NCBI GenBank assembly: GCA_023078555.1
Contig: CM041196.1
Coordinates: 7,141,985 to 7,205,984 of the forward strand
Length of the DNA stretch: 64,000 nucleotides
DNA from: Ulva prolifera
Lineage: Eukaryota > Chlorophyta > Ulvophyceae > Ulvales > Ulvaceae
Direction of reading: 5' to 3'
The translations under genes were made by a program, and so were the position numbers. The notes beneath the pieces were generated by a model. It was given only the letters and a program-made list of their open reading frames with translations, was not told where the DNA came from and ran no database searches. The number at the start of each line of letters is the position of its first letter. Positions within the stretch are counted from its first letter, which is position 1. Positions 24,005 to 35,500 of the stretch are shown here, one piece after another.

Positions 24005-26302
24005 TCATGCGGCAGCCCCTCCGCTGCCGCCGCCGCCGCCACCACCGTGCCTGCTGGCTTCCTCCATGAGGAGGCGGCAGTTGTGGTAGAAGGCGGCCAT
24101 GGTCGGCCGGCGGGAGGGGTCGCGGCGCAGCAGCTCGAGCACCGGCCCCCGGAACGCCCCGAGCCGGGCGCGGTCCGCCGCCTGCAGCGCCTCCCACGGC
24201 AGCGCGCGGTCGCCCAGCAGCTTCGCAATCGCCTGCAGCACAGCGTAGCACTCAGCACGCACAGCGGGGGGTGTGTTTGAGCCCCGACAGCCGACCACGC
24301 GGCTGTCATCATGCACATGTGTACATGCCTGTGTGCAAGCATGTGATGCATGCATGCCAGCAGAAGCTCCAAGTGAGTGGCATCATCTGCAGGGCTCTGT
24401 TTCATGCATACATGCGCCGATTCGCCACGGGATGTGCTGTGGTCTTCCGACCCAAGCAACCTACTGCAGTGCAAGCAGCCGGGAGGGAGCCGGCGGTACA
24501 CTATGGTACAGGGCCATGAAGACACATCTATGCCACAATTGTGGACACGGCCACACACGCAGCGCCTCCCCGACGCAGCCCATATGCATGAGGCCGCCGG
24601 GACGCACCGCCTCGCGGCCGTCGGCACCGCTGCCGAACGCGGGTCGCCCGGTGAGCAGCTCAAAGACCATCACGCCCAGCGCCCAGGCATCCGCGGCGGG
24701 CGTGGCCGTGACGTGCGTGTCGCGCCGTACCCACGCCGCGATGACCTCCGGCGCCGCGTAGCTCAGCGTGAAGCCGAGCCCCGCGCGGGAGCCGAGCGGC
24801 GCGGCAAAGCCAAAGTCGATCAGCGTCCACTGGTTCTCGCGGGGGAGCCACATCACGTTGCCGGGCTTGAGGTCGCGGTGCGCGTAGCCCGCGACATGCA
24901 TTGAGTACAGCCGCATCGCGATGCTTGACACCACCTGCGCTGGCACACGCCTCACAGCTCAGACGATGAACGCACACCTCGTCAGCACATGTGCCGGCCT
25001 GAGACTATCATGCATGGTGTCTGTTCTCCTCAATGCAGACATCGGCTTTGCAGCCGTCCACTGCACATCCAAAGATAGCCGAGGCATTGCGATTTCCATC
25101 ACCGCGCCGTCGCAGCAGAGCTATACGCATATCCTTGCAGAGGCGCGTGGCGGGGAGGCACCGTACCGGCATCGCGGCCCACATGTCGGGCTTGCGCCGC
25201 CGCGACCACTCGTCGAGGCTCTCCCCGCGCTCCATCACCACAAACGGCGGCAGCGGGTGGCCGGCGGCGTCACAGAGGGCACGGTCGCGGTTGTCGCACA
25301 CCGCCTCGAGCTGCGGCAGCAGCTTGCCGAGTGGCGAGTCGGAGTAGATGCGGCGCTCCGCCTCAAAGGCGGCCGCCGCGAGGAAGAACTTCAGCGCGAA
25401 CTGCCGGTCGTCCTTCACATCCCGCACGAATTGCACCACCGCCTGACCTGCACCCACGCGGCGTATCCGACCTGCTGCCTCCCAACCGTTGCGGTACATG
25501 CATGCGTGAAGAGTCCACAAAAAGTGCGACACAGATCTCGATGGAGATCCGGGCGGACGGAAGCGCCGCCAATCGTCACTCATGAACACAGGTGTGGCTG
25601 TGGGGCCTGTCAGTCGGCCGCAGAGTCTTTTCACTCTTGCGCCACACACTGGGCCCCATGGTGGAGGTGACAGGAAGGCAGCTCACCCCCCCGCCGGCGC
25701 TCATGCGGCCCGAGCATCACAAAGCGCTTCAGCAGCAGCCGCTCCCCGAGCGCGTCCAACCGCCGATCCGCCCACGCCATCTGCTGCTCCTTCGTCGCAT
25801 CCGCTATCAGCCGGTTCCTCTGCAGCGCAGCCGCCACGCTCCCCGCTGGGGACCCCGCGCTGCCCGTGCCAAGGTCCAGGTCCACCGCAGCCGCCGCAGC
25901 GGCCGGGGGGCTGCTGGCCGGGGCGTCCTGCCTGGGCGTCGCAGCCGCGATGCTGCCGGGGCCCCTTGAGCCACTTGTGCTGCCGGTCGCGGGGCGCGCA
26001 ACGGAGCCATTTGACGTGTTGGTGCATGTGGCTATGGTGGACGTGACCTCGAGGGGTGCCCCGGGATGCAGCGATACTGCATGCGGGCCGCTCGCGGCTA
26101 CGTACGCGTTGGTGTGCTTGTGCCGCGGTGCGGGGGTGTGAGTAGCGGCGCAGGCGAGGGTGGCGTTGGTGGGGTCCTGGTGGTCGCAGCTCTGGCTGCG
26201 TGGCAGTAGGGCGCCATGCTGTGAGCGTCCCGCGAGGGACTCTGAGGGGCTGCAGCGGGGCAACGAGTCCGGGGGGCTTGCCTCCGAGACGCCTGCAGAC
26301 AC
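24005..26302 (-). CDS. Fas1-kinase family protein kinase without visible ectodomain (kinase 2), 5' end unresolved
   Basis: Exons in coding order are an exon ending at 25687 (open upstream to about 26302), 25167-25447, 24608-24934 and 24005-24232. The 281- and 327-nt middle exons match the lengths and phases of kinases 1 and 3. Kinase motifs are intact: ALKFF, FEAERRIY, HRDLKPGN, DFG in WTLIDFGFAA, AAPE and [20 protein letters not shown]. The last exon ends in a glycine/alanine tail. The exon before the kinase is Ala/Ser/Pro-rich and ends LLLKRFVMLGPHERRR, matching the juxtamembrane end of kinase 1. I see no transmembrane segment or Fas1 domain in it or in the 3 kb upstream. No in-frame ATG was seen near 26302. 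It could be a soluble or truncated family member, or its 5' exons may not be recognisable. Confidence 0.75.
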
Positions 26303-26499
26303 TGAGGAGCAGTGAGGCTGCGCGTCACAGCTGCAGCTGCGGTCTAGCGAGCTCTGGATCTGCCAGTGTAATATGCACGCTTCTCAGCCTGGACCTAGGC
26401 GCTGCATAGAGGCCAAGAAAACAGGATAAGGAGCACATGGCGACGCCAGGGCACACACATGCTCGATGTACACAGCGAAGAACTGTTTAGGGGCTACAG

Positions 26500-26550
26500 T
26501 CAATGTCCAATAGGATACGGCTCAGTAAATTTATATTTACTTTACTTTAC
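26500..26550 (+). repeat. 51-bp dispersed repeat, copy B
   Basis: 47 of 51 positions match 12904-12954 in the same orientation. Flanks are unrelated, so the repeat unit is defined by this pair. Confidence 0.85.
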
Positions 26551-28409
26551 AGCTCTGCAGTGACAGGGCTACATGGGCATGTGCAGCACTGTTGCGGCTG
26601 TTGCTGTGCAGTCCAGTCAGCTCGCAAGGCCACCTGTGCGACCAGGGCCAGCCAGGCCTGTAGCAATTCATGCACTTTTGGAGCAGCTTTAGCGCTTGCA
26701 CCATGTCGGATCGCCGTGCAGTTCACCGTGCGAGCCTGGCCTGACATGGAAATGCTCACAACACCACACCCGAAGGATGCAAATAGCAGAGACTCGACAA
26801 ACAGCAGCACCACACAATCTAGTCCATGTGTCATATTTCAGATATCGAGGAATCGACGTTGCGAGGTACGAATCGCGCTTGATCCGTCGAGGTTCGACAC
26901 GCACCGGTGCATCCTGCGCAACAAAGAAGCATGGCGCAGATGGAACAGCTACGGAGAGTCCTCCATCAATTCAATCTCGCCTGTGGTTTTTCCTGAGGCG
27001 GCCTGGTGGTCCTGCTGGGCGTGTCTGGCCGAGACGCTGCTGCAACGCGGTAGATGTAAACTACACAACGCCTGAGCTCCCTGCAAAGCGCCAAATCGGC
27101 GTACCTTTGACGAGCTGGGAGATGTTACTACGCTCAGCCTACTGCAGTGAAGTCTGTGATGGTGGCGCGTCGATGGCCTCAGTCTGAGTCGACGGTTAGC
27201 GTGAATCCGTTTAAAGTTCTGCGCATACAAAAGAAATCTCTCCAAGATAGTGCACATCAAACCTCAGCAGCGTTCTTCGGATGCACAGGCCAGTACGCAG
27301 CGCTCCCGCGCCTCTTGCCGCTTGTTAACTCTACGCAGCTGGATGTGCCAACAAAATGCTGCTCCATGCTAGAGCGCGCCGAGGCGTAGGCTTGCAGCTG
27401 CCGCCTTGCAATGGTGACGGGGCAGTGCTTGCGACAACCAAATGCCGCGAGATGGTGCCCAGCACTATCATCACACGCGCACCACACTGCGAAGCGCTCT
27501 GCTTGCTCCTGACGCTGTGGTGCAAGGGAAGTGCTGGCAGCTGTTTCGAGCTGCAAAGGGCCGAGGCAACACGAAGAAGATCGAGGTGCACTTCACAACC
27601 ACGTGCAATTCACACCGAGTATCCCATAGATTCGACGCCATAGCCGAGAACAAACGGCTCTGATCCGGCAGTACCTGCTACCGTGTATATCTCTTACTCC
27701 CGTGATATTTGTATCGCCAATAACAAACAGCCCGTGCTTCTGTACACAGCTGCAGGTGGCGCAGTGCTTGACTCGGCTTCTGTCATATTCAGGGCTGATG
27801 CATCTGATGCCTTGGCCAGATTGTCGGTGCCAGGATGATCAGACGGGCCACTCACAAGTCCAGGTCGTTGCCAAGGCATCACGATGAGATGATTTTTTGG
27901 TTGCTGAATGTTCGTGTGCACGTGTGTGCACATGGAGCGCGTCTGTTCGTGACGAGGAGCCTCAACTGATCGTGACCTAATTAGGCCCAAGTGTTCCGAG
28001 GATGTTTCATCGCAGCGCCCGGAGTGACTCGAGCGTATGCCGCGAAAAACCCCCACATACTGCAGATAGACGAACGGAAGCCCATCATCCCGCGAGAGCC
28101 TTTGCTAGATCCGGGCAGTGGTGTGGATGATGGCGGAGTGCCATGATGCTCGTTCTGAGTCACTGCACAACACCGGTATACGAGCTTGCCCAACATCTGC
28201 TCACCGCTGCAACGGCAAACCACCCATTCATTCAACCCGGGGTTGCAGGCGCGTGACACATACGATCACCACAACCGGAGGCCTTCATGTTTCCCGTTCG
28301 AGGAGACTGGTGTCGGGCGTGCCCAAGCCAGGCGCACTGTACACAGCGAGCTCTGAGTGAGAACGCCCCCAAGCCAGCCAGACGTAATGCCTAGATGGGA
28401 AGGATCACC

Positions 28410-28568
28410 ATGGATTGGAAGGAGATCTGGGACATTGCACTTCGAGGTCGACCAGGCCTGGCGAGGACAGTAGCACCACCAGCTCCTGTAGGTCCCGGGA
28501 AGGAGTACCGCGGAACACTGGCAGACAGGTTGCAGAGCCCTTTAAAGCCCAGCAATATGATGCTTTGA
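28410..28568 (+). CDS. Small open frame of 52 codons, doubtful
   Basis: It starts with an ATG in a reasonable context (ATCACCATGG) and reads MDWKEIWDIALRGRPGLART at its N-terminus, with a mixed charged composition unlike the GC-driven frames around it. No family is recognised, and I found no splice partner. It may be an exon of an unrecognised + strand gene or chance. Confidence 0.15.
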   Translation: MDWKEIWDIALRGRPGLARTVAPPAPVGPGKEYRGTLADRLQSPLKPSNMML

Positions 28569-28850
28569 TGTCTGAGACCAGGCATAGCAAGAGAGCGCGG
28601 TACAGTACCAAGGCAGGCATGGAAACACTCCATTCTCCGAGGGACTCACCCATGGTAAGAGCACCACACTTGAACACGGACCCCCGATCAACGCAGTGAC
28701 ATGCCATTGTCGCGCTTTCCTGATGGACATCAAACCCACAGAGGTGCAACGCCATGCTTAAGGCCTGCGGTGTACTAACCCAAGGCTTGTTGCTGTTCTG
28801 GTTACAGCTATCCCTTGCTCATCTGCACTTGTCTTTTGCAGCTGTGGTAT

Positions 28851-28901
28851 ACAAACCCGTGACACCGACCTGCGTTGTACAAACTCGTGACACCGACCTG
28901 C
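28851..28901. repeat. 28-bp imperfect tandem duplication
   Basis: The unit ACAAAcCCGTGACACCGACC, followed by TGCgttgt, is followed directly by a second copy lacking the last five bases, with one substitution. Confidence 0.7.
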
Positions 28902-29613
28902 ACAGCCCCAGCTACGGCGAATCAGCATAATCAACATCAGCATTGTTCCCCAGGCATCGTTGCCCGGCATGCACGACGGCCCCCGGAACCATGATGCACA
29001 CTGCAATCACACAAAAGCACACACCGCCGCGTCTGCGGCATCGGACCCATTCGCCCGCCATCCCAGTGGGCCATCGTTAACGGCACTTCACTCCAGTTCA
29101 CCGCCCACGCCACCCTCAAGTGCCTTCTGCACTGCTGTCTACCCGTGGCCACCATCACCCGATCAGGCCACGCCCCAACAGTGTGACGCCTCCCCAACAC
29201 TGACCGAATGCATGCCCCTGGCCCCTCCACGAGGCCTCATACAATGCATCACCATCCGTGGCTTCATCAGTTTCAGCTCGCCATTTCTCACGCCTCATCA
29301 CACACATGCTGCCTGCTCCTGCGGTCCGCCATGACCTACCACGTGGGCACTCCCATGGCCGCAGTGCAAACACACGCCCGCGGCGGCTGGGCTGCCTCCC
29401 ACCGGAGCCGCCCACAAACCCTGCCCTTCCTCTATTCCCTCAAGATCGAGCATACGGCGACCCCTCACACAGGCCGACCCACACCCTGCGATCCACTTCC
29501 GAGCAGCGCCTGAATCTATCGGAATTGCTTGAACCCGCCGTACGCATGCCCCGGCAGCCGTGCACGCGCACGCGCCATCGACAGCGCTCCTAGCTGCTAC
29601 AGCACCTGCGGCC

Positions 29614-32544
29614 CTACGCCGGTGCCGCGTCCGGGATGTCGGGCAGATCCTCAAGATCCTGTTCGTCCGCGAGGCGCTCGATCACGCCGTCCGACGCGTC
29701 CTTGCCCCACACCTCCCCGGCACTCTCGTTGTTGCTCACACGAACGATGCCGCCCTCTTGCGCGGACAGGCCGGCGGCGCCGTTGCGCGCGGTGTGCGAG
29801 CGCGCGATCCGCACGCGCGCGCCGTGCGTCGCGATCACGCCGTACTTGGCGTTGTGCATGATGCGTGACTCCTGCACCTGCACCCGCGTGCCGCTGCCGC
29901 TCGCGTCGATGCCGTGGAAGCCGCGCGCGCTCGCGATGCGGCAGCGCACGAGCACGACCGCAGCCCCCGCGTCCGCGCGGAGGCCGCACTGCGCGTTGTT
30001 CTCAAACGTGCACGATACAAACTCGGCGCGTGTGTTCACGCCGCCGATGTACGCTCCCTTGAAGATCGCGGTGCGGGTCATCGACGTGTTGAGCAGCCGC
30101 GCAAATGCGCCACGGCCGACCTCCACGCCCAGCCGCTCGTTCGCATCGGCCTTGCAGCCGGTCACCACCGCCTCTGTCCCGGCGTCCATCACCGTGATAC
30201 CCACGCCGACGCCTTGGAATATGCAGTCGGAGGCGGACGCCTTGGCGCCGCCCTGCAGCCACAGCGCGCGCACAGCCCACGCCGGGCTGCCGGCCGCATT
30301 CGCAAGAGGTTCAAAGAGGTCGTCTTCCGCGCTGCCGGACGCGAGGTGGCTACAGGTGAACCGGCACTGGCGGATGGACACGAGGGTGGACTCGCCGCTG
30401 GCGTGGACGCCGCCGAGCGCGGCGCGCACGCAGCGCACGCCGTGCATGCGCAGCTCCGCGCCGGCCTCTACCGTCGCGAGCTGGCTGCAGCGCTCCGCCG
30501 CGCCGCCTGTCATGCGCACCTACACGCCTCAGGCAGCCGTCACGTTCATGCACCGCTGCTGTGAGGCCCGCGGCGGGCATGCTATGAGCCCCAGGCGCCG
30601 GAGCACTGCGCCGCGCTGGTGCTGCAGAGGCAGCGCACTGAGGCGCCGAGAGGGTCTGGTTTTTCAGAGGCAGTGCCGCTACTGACGTGTCACTTCAGTC
30701 ATGGCGACAGAAGGCGAGCTAAGGCAAGGTGCCTGCAGTGTCTAAGTTGGGATAGCGCTGGTGTGTGTGGCTTTATTCTGGACCGGGCCGGATGTCGGCG
30801 TGCCGGCAGGCGAGATGGTGGGGGTACAAGTTGGGGGGGGGGGGGGGGGGGGGGGGGCGCGCCTGCGTGTGGGCGCCGTGGGCGGTGATGAAGGCAGTGC
30901 AGTCGGTGGCGTGGCAGTCCGCGAGGGCGACCTGTGCCGCGTCGAGGGCGACCACCGAGCAGCCCTCGAAGTGGACGTTCTGGAAGTGCACCTCCGCGCC
31001 GCTGCCGGCGCACACCACCACGCCGCCTGCACCACCACCACGCACACCCTGATGAACAGGGTGTAGCCAATCACCAAAAACATATGAGCGCTCTGGGAGT
31101 TCGCCGCCGCCTGTGCCGGGGCGCCGACGGTCGGTCGGCTGCACAGCGGCGCGGGCCGGTGCTCTTGCCTGGTCTTGCCGCAGCCACAGCGAGTAGCAGC
31201 GCGGCTCCATGAATCGACACAGCTGCTGACATAGTTCAAAGCGGGGCTGACGGCACCAGACTCCCAGGGCGACCGTGCATCAGCGCAACGCACCGCATGC
31301 ACTGCGCCGCTGCAATGCGCCACAGGCGGGCACAGCCAGTTCTGGAGCAAGGCCCGTCCGCCTTGCGCGGAAACTGCCGGGGCAGCTCCCGCCTCGTCCC
31401 CCTGACCACACCCTGCAGTTCCGGCCGGCTTCGGTCTCAGGCACACAGCAACGCCCCGGACGGTAGCACACCTTGGATCGTGATGTCCTGGAAGGTGAAC
31501 TGTGCACACGAGTCGTCCAGGACGAGGTAGCTGCCCCTCGGGATCTCGATCTTGCCGTTGCACAGGGTGCTCCCCGCGCTCGCGATGCTGAAGATCGTGA
31601 CACCCTCCGGAGGCTTCTCAAGCGCAAACGCGCTCTCCTGCGGGCACTGGTGCGGGCCCTGCTCCAGCAGCTTCTGCAGGTTCTTCTGCACTGGCAGCAT
31701 GCGCGTGCCGTCCCACTTCGCGTCGATGCCGCGGCTGCCGTCCTTCCCGACGGCACCGACGGTGCGGGATGGCACGTGAGTGACGCACAGCCGCGCGCGC
31801 GCATCAATAGGGGTGCCGTCCTCCGCCTCGGCGAGCGGGTTCATCGTCGCGGTGGTGTCTACAGGGATGCGCATCGCTGACGAGGACATGACGCCGGGGG
31901 CGGCGCGGGACTGTACGGTGCTGTGGCCGGGGAGGGTGACGATGCAGCCGCGCGCGCTCGTCGACATGTGCGCACACAGCTCCTCGAGCGTGGTGTACTC
32001 GTCCACCTCCTGCATGGCACCGCTCGGTGCTGGACGCGCTGCGTGCTGAGGCTCTGCTGCGTGCTGCCACGGGGCTGCCCGCCGCCCTGGGTGCTGGACG
32101 GGGGTGCACAGGAGTCGTGCTGACTGAGCCGGAACGGTGACCACAGCGAGCTACAGTCTCCAGCGTGCGGACCACTGGCTCGAATTTGTTTGCGTACCTG
32201 ATGATTTCTGGGGGAGAGTTGGCAGGCGGACAGGAGCGTGCCCCAGCTGATCCCCCACAGAACCAGAGGTGTATCAGCATGTGTGTGACTGCGACAGAGG
32301 TTGATTATGCACTAAGCTGCAGCTGAGTGCATAAGCTGTCATAAGAGACACATACCTGAAGTGCCAGAGGGTTTGGGGACATAAGGAATTTTCCGGTGCG
32401 GGCAGGGCTGCCCGAGTCCAGATGTGAGAACGACTCATCGCCACTTGTGGACACTGTCTCCCCTTCCTCAGGCTTTGACGTCCGCTTTCGCGTTGAGTTC
32501 TCCTTCATCCCGGAAGAAAACGCTTTTCGAAGTTTGGAGGGCAT
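29614..32544 (-). CDS. Right-handed parallel beta-helix repeat protein, partly resolved 5' half
   Basis: Four exons are supported: 32356-32544 (ATG at 32544), 31472-32009, 30863-31026 and 29614-30519. The last three join in phase: phase 1 into GGVVVCAGSGAEVHFQNVHF, then phase 0 into the final 302-codon exon. One more exon probably lies between 32010 and 32355, since the exon 1 product does not lead into exon 31472-32009 with a clear acceptor. The protein repeats turns of about 22 residues, such as LVRCRIASARGFHGIDASGS and VQESRIMHNAKYGVIATHGA, typical of PbH1/pectate-lyase-fold beta-helices. It ends in an acidic DEQDLEDLPDIPDAAPA tail. The N-terminus is charged and Ser/Thr-rich with no signal peptide, so a cytosolic or nuclear scaffold is likelier than a secreted lyase. 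No catalytic motif is visible. The third intron appears to use a GC donor. Confidence 0.8.
30833..30857 (+). repeat. 25-base poly-G tract next to a splice donor
   Basis: An uninterrupted run of 25 G on the + strand (C on the coding strand of the beta-helix gene). It begins five bases past the proposed exon end at 30863. Confidence 0.95.
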
Positions 32545-35500
32545 GGTCACCCGCGAGCCCGGATGGGACTAGGGCTTCGCCGACCGCTGGTCAGTGCAAT
32601 TGATGAAACCTGTACAGCAGCGCGGCCTGACAGTCACACACAACAAAAACATATCCAACACCATCAGAAGGACGGAAGCATTCGTCACAGCTGACAATCC
32701 CATTCCATAGTCACTGCTGATGCAACGGACTGACAGCTAACAGCGCGAGCCGTGAGAAGGTGTCTGCGACTTGAAGAAAAATCGAACAGTCACAGCCAAA
32801 AGGAGAACGCGGTCCTGAGGTGTATATCAGATGAGTGCGCATTGCAGCAATGCTCTGCATCAAACATCATCCCTGACACTTGATCAACGAGCCCGCAACA
32901 ACGCAGCGACGCTGCTGAGCGCCCGCGATGCTGGCAGCTGAAGTGACACGGGAACAAATATATACATTCTTTGCACTGCTACGGAGCCACCAAGCTTTTT
33001 TGATTTCCTCTGCGGTCGAGGGGAACATGCCGTGATTGGGCACCAGCGCTGGCTGCAGCCACAACGGGCAAAGGGCATTCCACCTGTCAATGGCAGAAAA
33101 CGTTGACTGCGACCCCAAAGGTCACCAACAGGAATGACGTCTGCTCTCTGTGCAGAGTTTCCTTCGCAGGCACAGGCAGGGAGCGTCAAAAGTCACCGCA
33201 CACTGATGAGGATGCGCGTACCTGGCGAAAACAAGCGCTCCGGCCAACAGATACCACAAACAAGCGTCTAAACAGAGCTCTTGGCACTCATGGTGAGCCC
33301 GCCGATCACACTCGCCTACTCCTGTTATCCTCGCTGAGGTCCATACCCTTCAAGTCGGGTGTCGTACAACTGATCAATCTGTGTCCAACGTGAAATTCAA
33401 GGTCGAGGCCGCTAATCGCAAAGCGATGTTGCAAGATCAACTCTGATATCATGCCAAGAGAGAGCGCTCTACGTATGCTCCGCATGACAGGTTCGACCCG
33501 AACATGGCCGTAAATGTTGCTCGCAAGTTGTATGCTCAGGGCGGCGCGTGAACCCGCAAGTAGCGCCAGGGCGGTTGGCCAACCGACGGTCGACATGACA
33601 AGCTTGTAAGCCAATGCACTGCGAACCTCTCCAAACGTACGGCAAGCATACACTTCCGCAGGAGAACAGATCTTGATGCCCCAACATGTGTTGTGTGAGC
33701 TCTATGTGCATCCTTCCAGACCGAATGCGGCTGCTGCAGTCTGAAGGTGCCGCTTCGATTGAAGCATGGCTGACCGGTTGTGCTGCCCTGCGAGCTGATA
33801 CAGCATAATGATACGCAACCAGATGCATATCCGAACGGCGCCACGGAAGCCACGCAACCAGGCGCTTCCTGTTGCGCTTCCTGTGCCCGCCACAAACATG
33901 CGGCGCTCAACCTCAGCCGCAAGACCAGTCGCATGCCCAGCGCGACCACCTCTGAAGCTGCTGTGGGGGTTGACGTACACACGTGAAGCAAGCGGTCGTG
34001 TGCAGCTGCGAGCGGTCAAGCGATGATTCCGGCGCACACATAGTGGGTGTCCCTGTTGCCTTGCCGCCACCGCAGCCGCCTTCAGCATGATCCGCTATGC
34101 ATGCGCTTATACTTGCGCATATGACACCCGTTGAGGCGCACGCACGGGGTCAGCTGAGGTGGGAACGGATTATCTGCAGGTGATCGCCACGCCAGGCCCG
34201 ACATTGCGCCGTAGCGCAGTGACGCACGGACGGCACTGCACGTATGCCGGATTTGCCGGTCAGGTACTGAAGCAGCCATGTCAGTGCACTGCGACTGTTC
34301 TGGCACGCTTGTAGGTGGTGATGCAGCTGAACTGTTGTGCACATTAGGCAGCAGTATCTCCTGGTAGAGATATTCCTGACACCTGAGCGCGAGTTCAGCT
34401 CGACGGCAGCTCCATAGGGCTGATCTGTATCCTGCGAATTGCCGACGATAATGCGCGCAGACTGCTTTGAAGTGATACTTCAGCCGAGCGGCCGGGCAGG
34501 TACGCCGGTGTATGTCGTGCTGGTGCACACTGATCAGAGCGCAAGTCCAGTATCAGCGAGATGGCAAGACCCAACGCTCCAGCTTTCCTATCCTGCAGCA
34601 CCGGGAACTGCTGGCTGTGTATGTTTTCGTTTTTCTTATCACTTTCGCCAGCTGCCTGAAACACTGAAAGCTTCCGCGATTAGCTGGATCACGACAGCGT
34701 GTTGACCAGCGGTAACCGACTGTCAGGCGCCTTAGCAAGGAGCGCCACTGAGCGCACAGACACTATCTCATCGTACGCAGTCACTGCGCTACCGTTTGCC
34801 TCTCCGCTTTTGTTGCAACGACAGGCAAACCTCCTTGCACCACAGTGAGGCCTCAGTACAATGGTGCACAGGTGCGATGCAGCGTGTGGGATGCCTTGAG
34901 TAGGCGATGGTTTATTGAGGATGACGCCATACGACTTGCGCACTGTGCATTCGGGTGGATAGGTAGAAAAAGCCTGTGGGCAGCTCACACCGCAGCAGCG
35001 CACCGCGCCTGCCTGTCAACACCGCAGCTCCCACTACCCTCTCCAACTCTCACGATCGACATTGCCACCGCTGCGCAGGGCATTGCTTGCAACGCCGTTT
35101 GCTGTAATAGGCAGGTGTGGCAGGCAATCGACGTACCTGCCTGCGGTATCTCTACAGATACCAGCCCGGTCAGGCCACGTTTCTTCCTGCCAGCTGCTGC
35201 CAGAGCTTGCTGTCCACACCTGTGTCACAAGTACAAATCCAGAAAGGCGCATCCAAGCCACACGGTCCGCGTCATCTGTCGCAGATCAAGTTGTACACCA
35301 CAGCCACTCAAATTTACCTCCAAGCTGGCAAGCAGACGAGCTCTGCCCCCGCACAGTGACCACACCTGTGAACTTGTGGCGGCAATCCAGCTGGAAATTT
35401 CAGGCCAGCATGTGGTACGAGGACATATTTGTAGAGGCATGGCAGTGCATATCATGCATAGGCCATGTTCTGTGCAGGCCTGTCCAATAGCCACATCAAG

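Larger units (their letters stand above)
26303..29613. other. Interval between kinase 2 and the beta-helix gene
   Basis: Nothing here is recognised as coding with confidence. It may hold undetected 5' exons of kinase 2 and the 3' UTR of the beta-helix gene. It contains the second 51-bp dispersed repeat (26500-26550), a 28-bp imperfect tandem duplication (about 28851-28901) and one small ATG-initiated frame (28410-28568). A 190-codon + strand frame starting at 26503 begins inside the dispersed repeat and is probably spurious. Confidence 0.55.

Noticed and set aside
26503-27075. 190-codon + strand frame
   Set aside because: Its first residues come from the 51-bp dispersed repeat, which gives a similar peptide at 12904. 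The rest has no homology.
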